This document shows, in pieces, positions 63,661 to 64,000 of a stretch of 64,000 bases of DNA. The notes beneath the pieces are model-generated. The model was given only the letters and a program-made list of their open reading frames with translations. It was not told where the DNA came from and did not search any database. The stretch lies in assembly GCF_017814945.1 (NCBI RefSeq), contig NZ_JAGIPX010000001.1:62001-126000 (forward strand), read 5' to 3'. Position numbers and translations under genes: made by a program. This DNA comes from Paraburkholderia sp. LEh10. Its GTDB lineage: Bacteria; Pseudomonadota; Gammaproteobacteria; Burkholderiales; Burkholderiaceae. Position 1 is the first letter of the stretch, and every line of letters starts with the position of its first letter.

Positions 63661-63940
63661 AACATCGCCGCACGCTTTTTGCCAGACAAGGCAATCGATT
63701 TCGATCAGGCCGCCGCCCGCGTGCGCATTTCGTCGAATTCGCGTCCGCAGCCATTGCATGATATCGAGGCGAGCATCCGCCGCATCAAGCAGGAACAGGA
63801 CGCGGCCAGCGCTGCAAAGCAATTCGATAAGGCCAAGAACCTGGAAGAACAGCTCGTCGCGGAACAGAAGCGCTTGCACGAAGCCACTGAAACGTGGAAG
63901 AAGGAGCGCGGCACCAGTTCGCAGGAAGTAACAGCGGAAG
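63661..63940 (+). pseudogene. Inverted internal segment of the Clp gene (reads on plus strand)
   Basis: The plus strand encodes IAARFLPDKAIDFDQAAARV, RISSNSRPQPLHDIEASIRR, IKQEQDAASAAKQFDKAKNL and EEQLVAEQKRLHEATETWKK, then ERGTSSQEVTAE, i.e. the end of AAA1 and the short coiled middle domain of a ClpC/ClpK-type protein. Both neighbours of this piece read on the minus strand: TAC for the Tyr of SDRY ends at 63941, and GAPPGYVG starts at 63660. So about 280 bp have been flipped in place. Confidence 0.85.
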
Positions 63941-64000
63941 GTAGCGGTCCGAGAGCTTTGCCGCTGCAGCGATCGCCTCTTCGGTAATTTTCACCTTGTG
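63941..64000 (-). pseudogene. Upstream flank of the broken Clp gene (partial, continues beyond window)
   Basis: On the minus strand 64000-63941 reads HKVKITEEAIAAAAKLSDRY, the region just before R-F-L-P-D-K-A-I-D in AAA1 of ClpB/ClpC-type proteins (family pattern HHGV.I...AL..A..LS.RYI). The natural next residue is the I of IAARFLPDKA, which now lies on the opposite strand at 63664. The rest of the gene (N-domain and most of AAA1) is beyond the window. Confidence 0.85.

Noticed and set aside
63661..63879. N-terminal extension of the Clp fragment frame on the minus strand
   Set aside because: It is the antisense of the inverted Clp middle-domain segment and has no Clp similarity itself.

Overview
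The window is GC-rich, densely coded bacterial DNA. Codon use, paralogue content (HcnABC-like dehydrogenases, DUF4148 lipoprotein, stacked ABC/catabolic operons, the small proteins at 54-55 kb) and gene style point to a Burkholderiaceae beta-proteobacterium, most likely Paraburkholderia or Caballeronia; this is inferred from family resemblance, because no rRNA or housekeeping marker lies inside.

Regions. (1) 1-1 kb: the tail of an NRAMP-like metal transporter, a truncated CDF-type metal exporter and a small winged-helix protein. (2) 1-6.5 kb, minus strand: a coupled sensory operon (hybrid kinase, then receiver-PAS-kinase, then LuxR-type regulator) followed by a periplasmic solute-binding protein. 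(3) 6.5-12.5 kb: small hypotheticals, a universal stress protein, a GNAT acetyltransferase, a 2-hydroxyacid dehydrogenase broken by a TGA codon, a class III aminotransferase and an Lrp regulator. (4) 12.5-17.5 kb: a LysR regulator divergent from a tartrate/malate-type dehydrogenase, a frameshifted semialdehyde dehydrogenase, an AstE/aspartoacylase-like hydrolase and a cupin. (5) 17.7-28 kb: a polyamine/opine-type ABC transporter with GMC and FAD oxidases, aldehyde dehydrogenase, HAD hydrolase and a GcvA-like LysR. (6) 28-41 kb: a second nutrient module with an AraC-type DNA-binding protein, a three-subunit HcnABC-like dehydrogenase, a Dpp/Opp-type peptide or opine ABC transporter, another FAD oxidase, HAD hydrolase and aldehyde dehydrogenase. 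Most genes in (5) and (6) overlap by ATGA, so each looks like one translationally coupled operon.

(7) 41.6-64 kb is different: shorter genes, larger gaps, gene relics and many proteostasis/stress functions. It holds three small heat-shock proteins, a KefB-like antiporter without its RCK domain, a two-component pair with a degenerate receiver, a cold-shock protein, PsiE, a thioredoxin-reductase-like flavoprotein with a UBP zinc-finger partner, and a wrecked ClpC/ClpK-type disaggregase. This combination resembles the mobile heat-resistance loci (LHR/tLST) that carry shsp20, clpK, kefB, trx and psiE, here apparently dispersed and partly decayed. The most striking details are two mirror-image sigma32 promoters (45213-45287), a candidate RNA thermometer in front of the first hsp20, an inverted relic copy of that leader and gene start (44347-44548), and an inversion-plus-deletion that turned about 280 bp of the Clp gene around in place at the right end of the window.

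Several genes carry single disabling lesions (9505-10431, 14691-16161, 18895-20570, 58029-59370). These could be real decay or base-calling errors, and reads would settle it.
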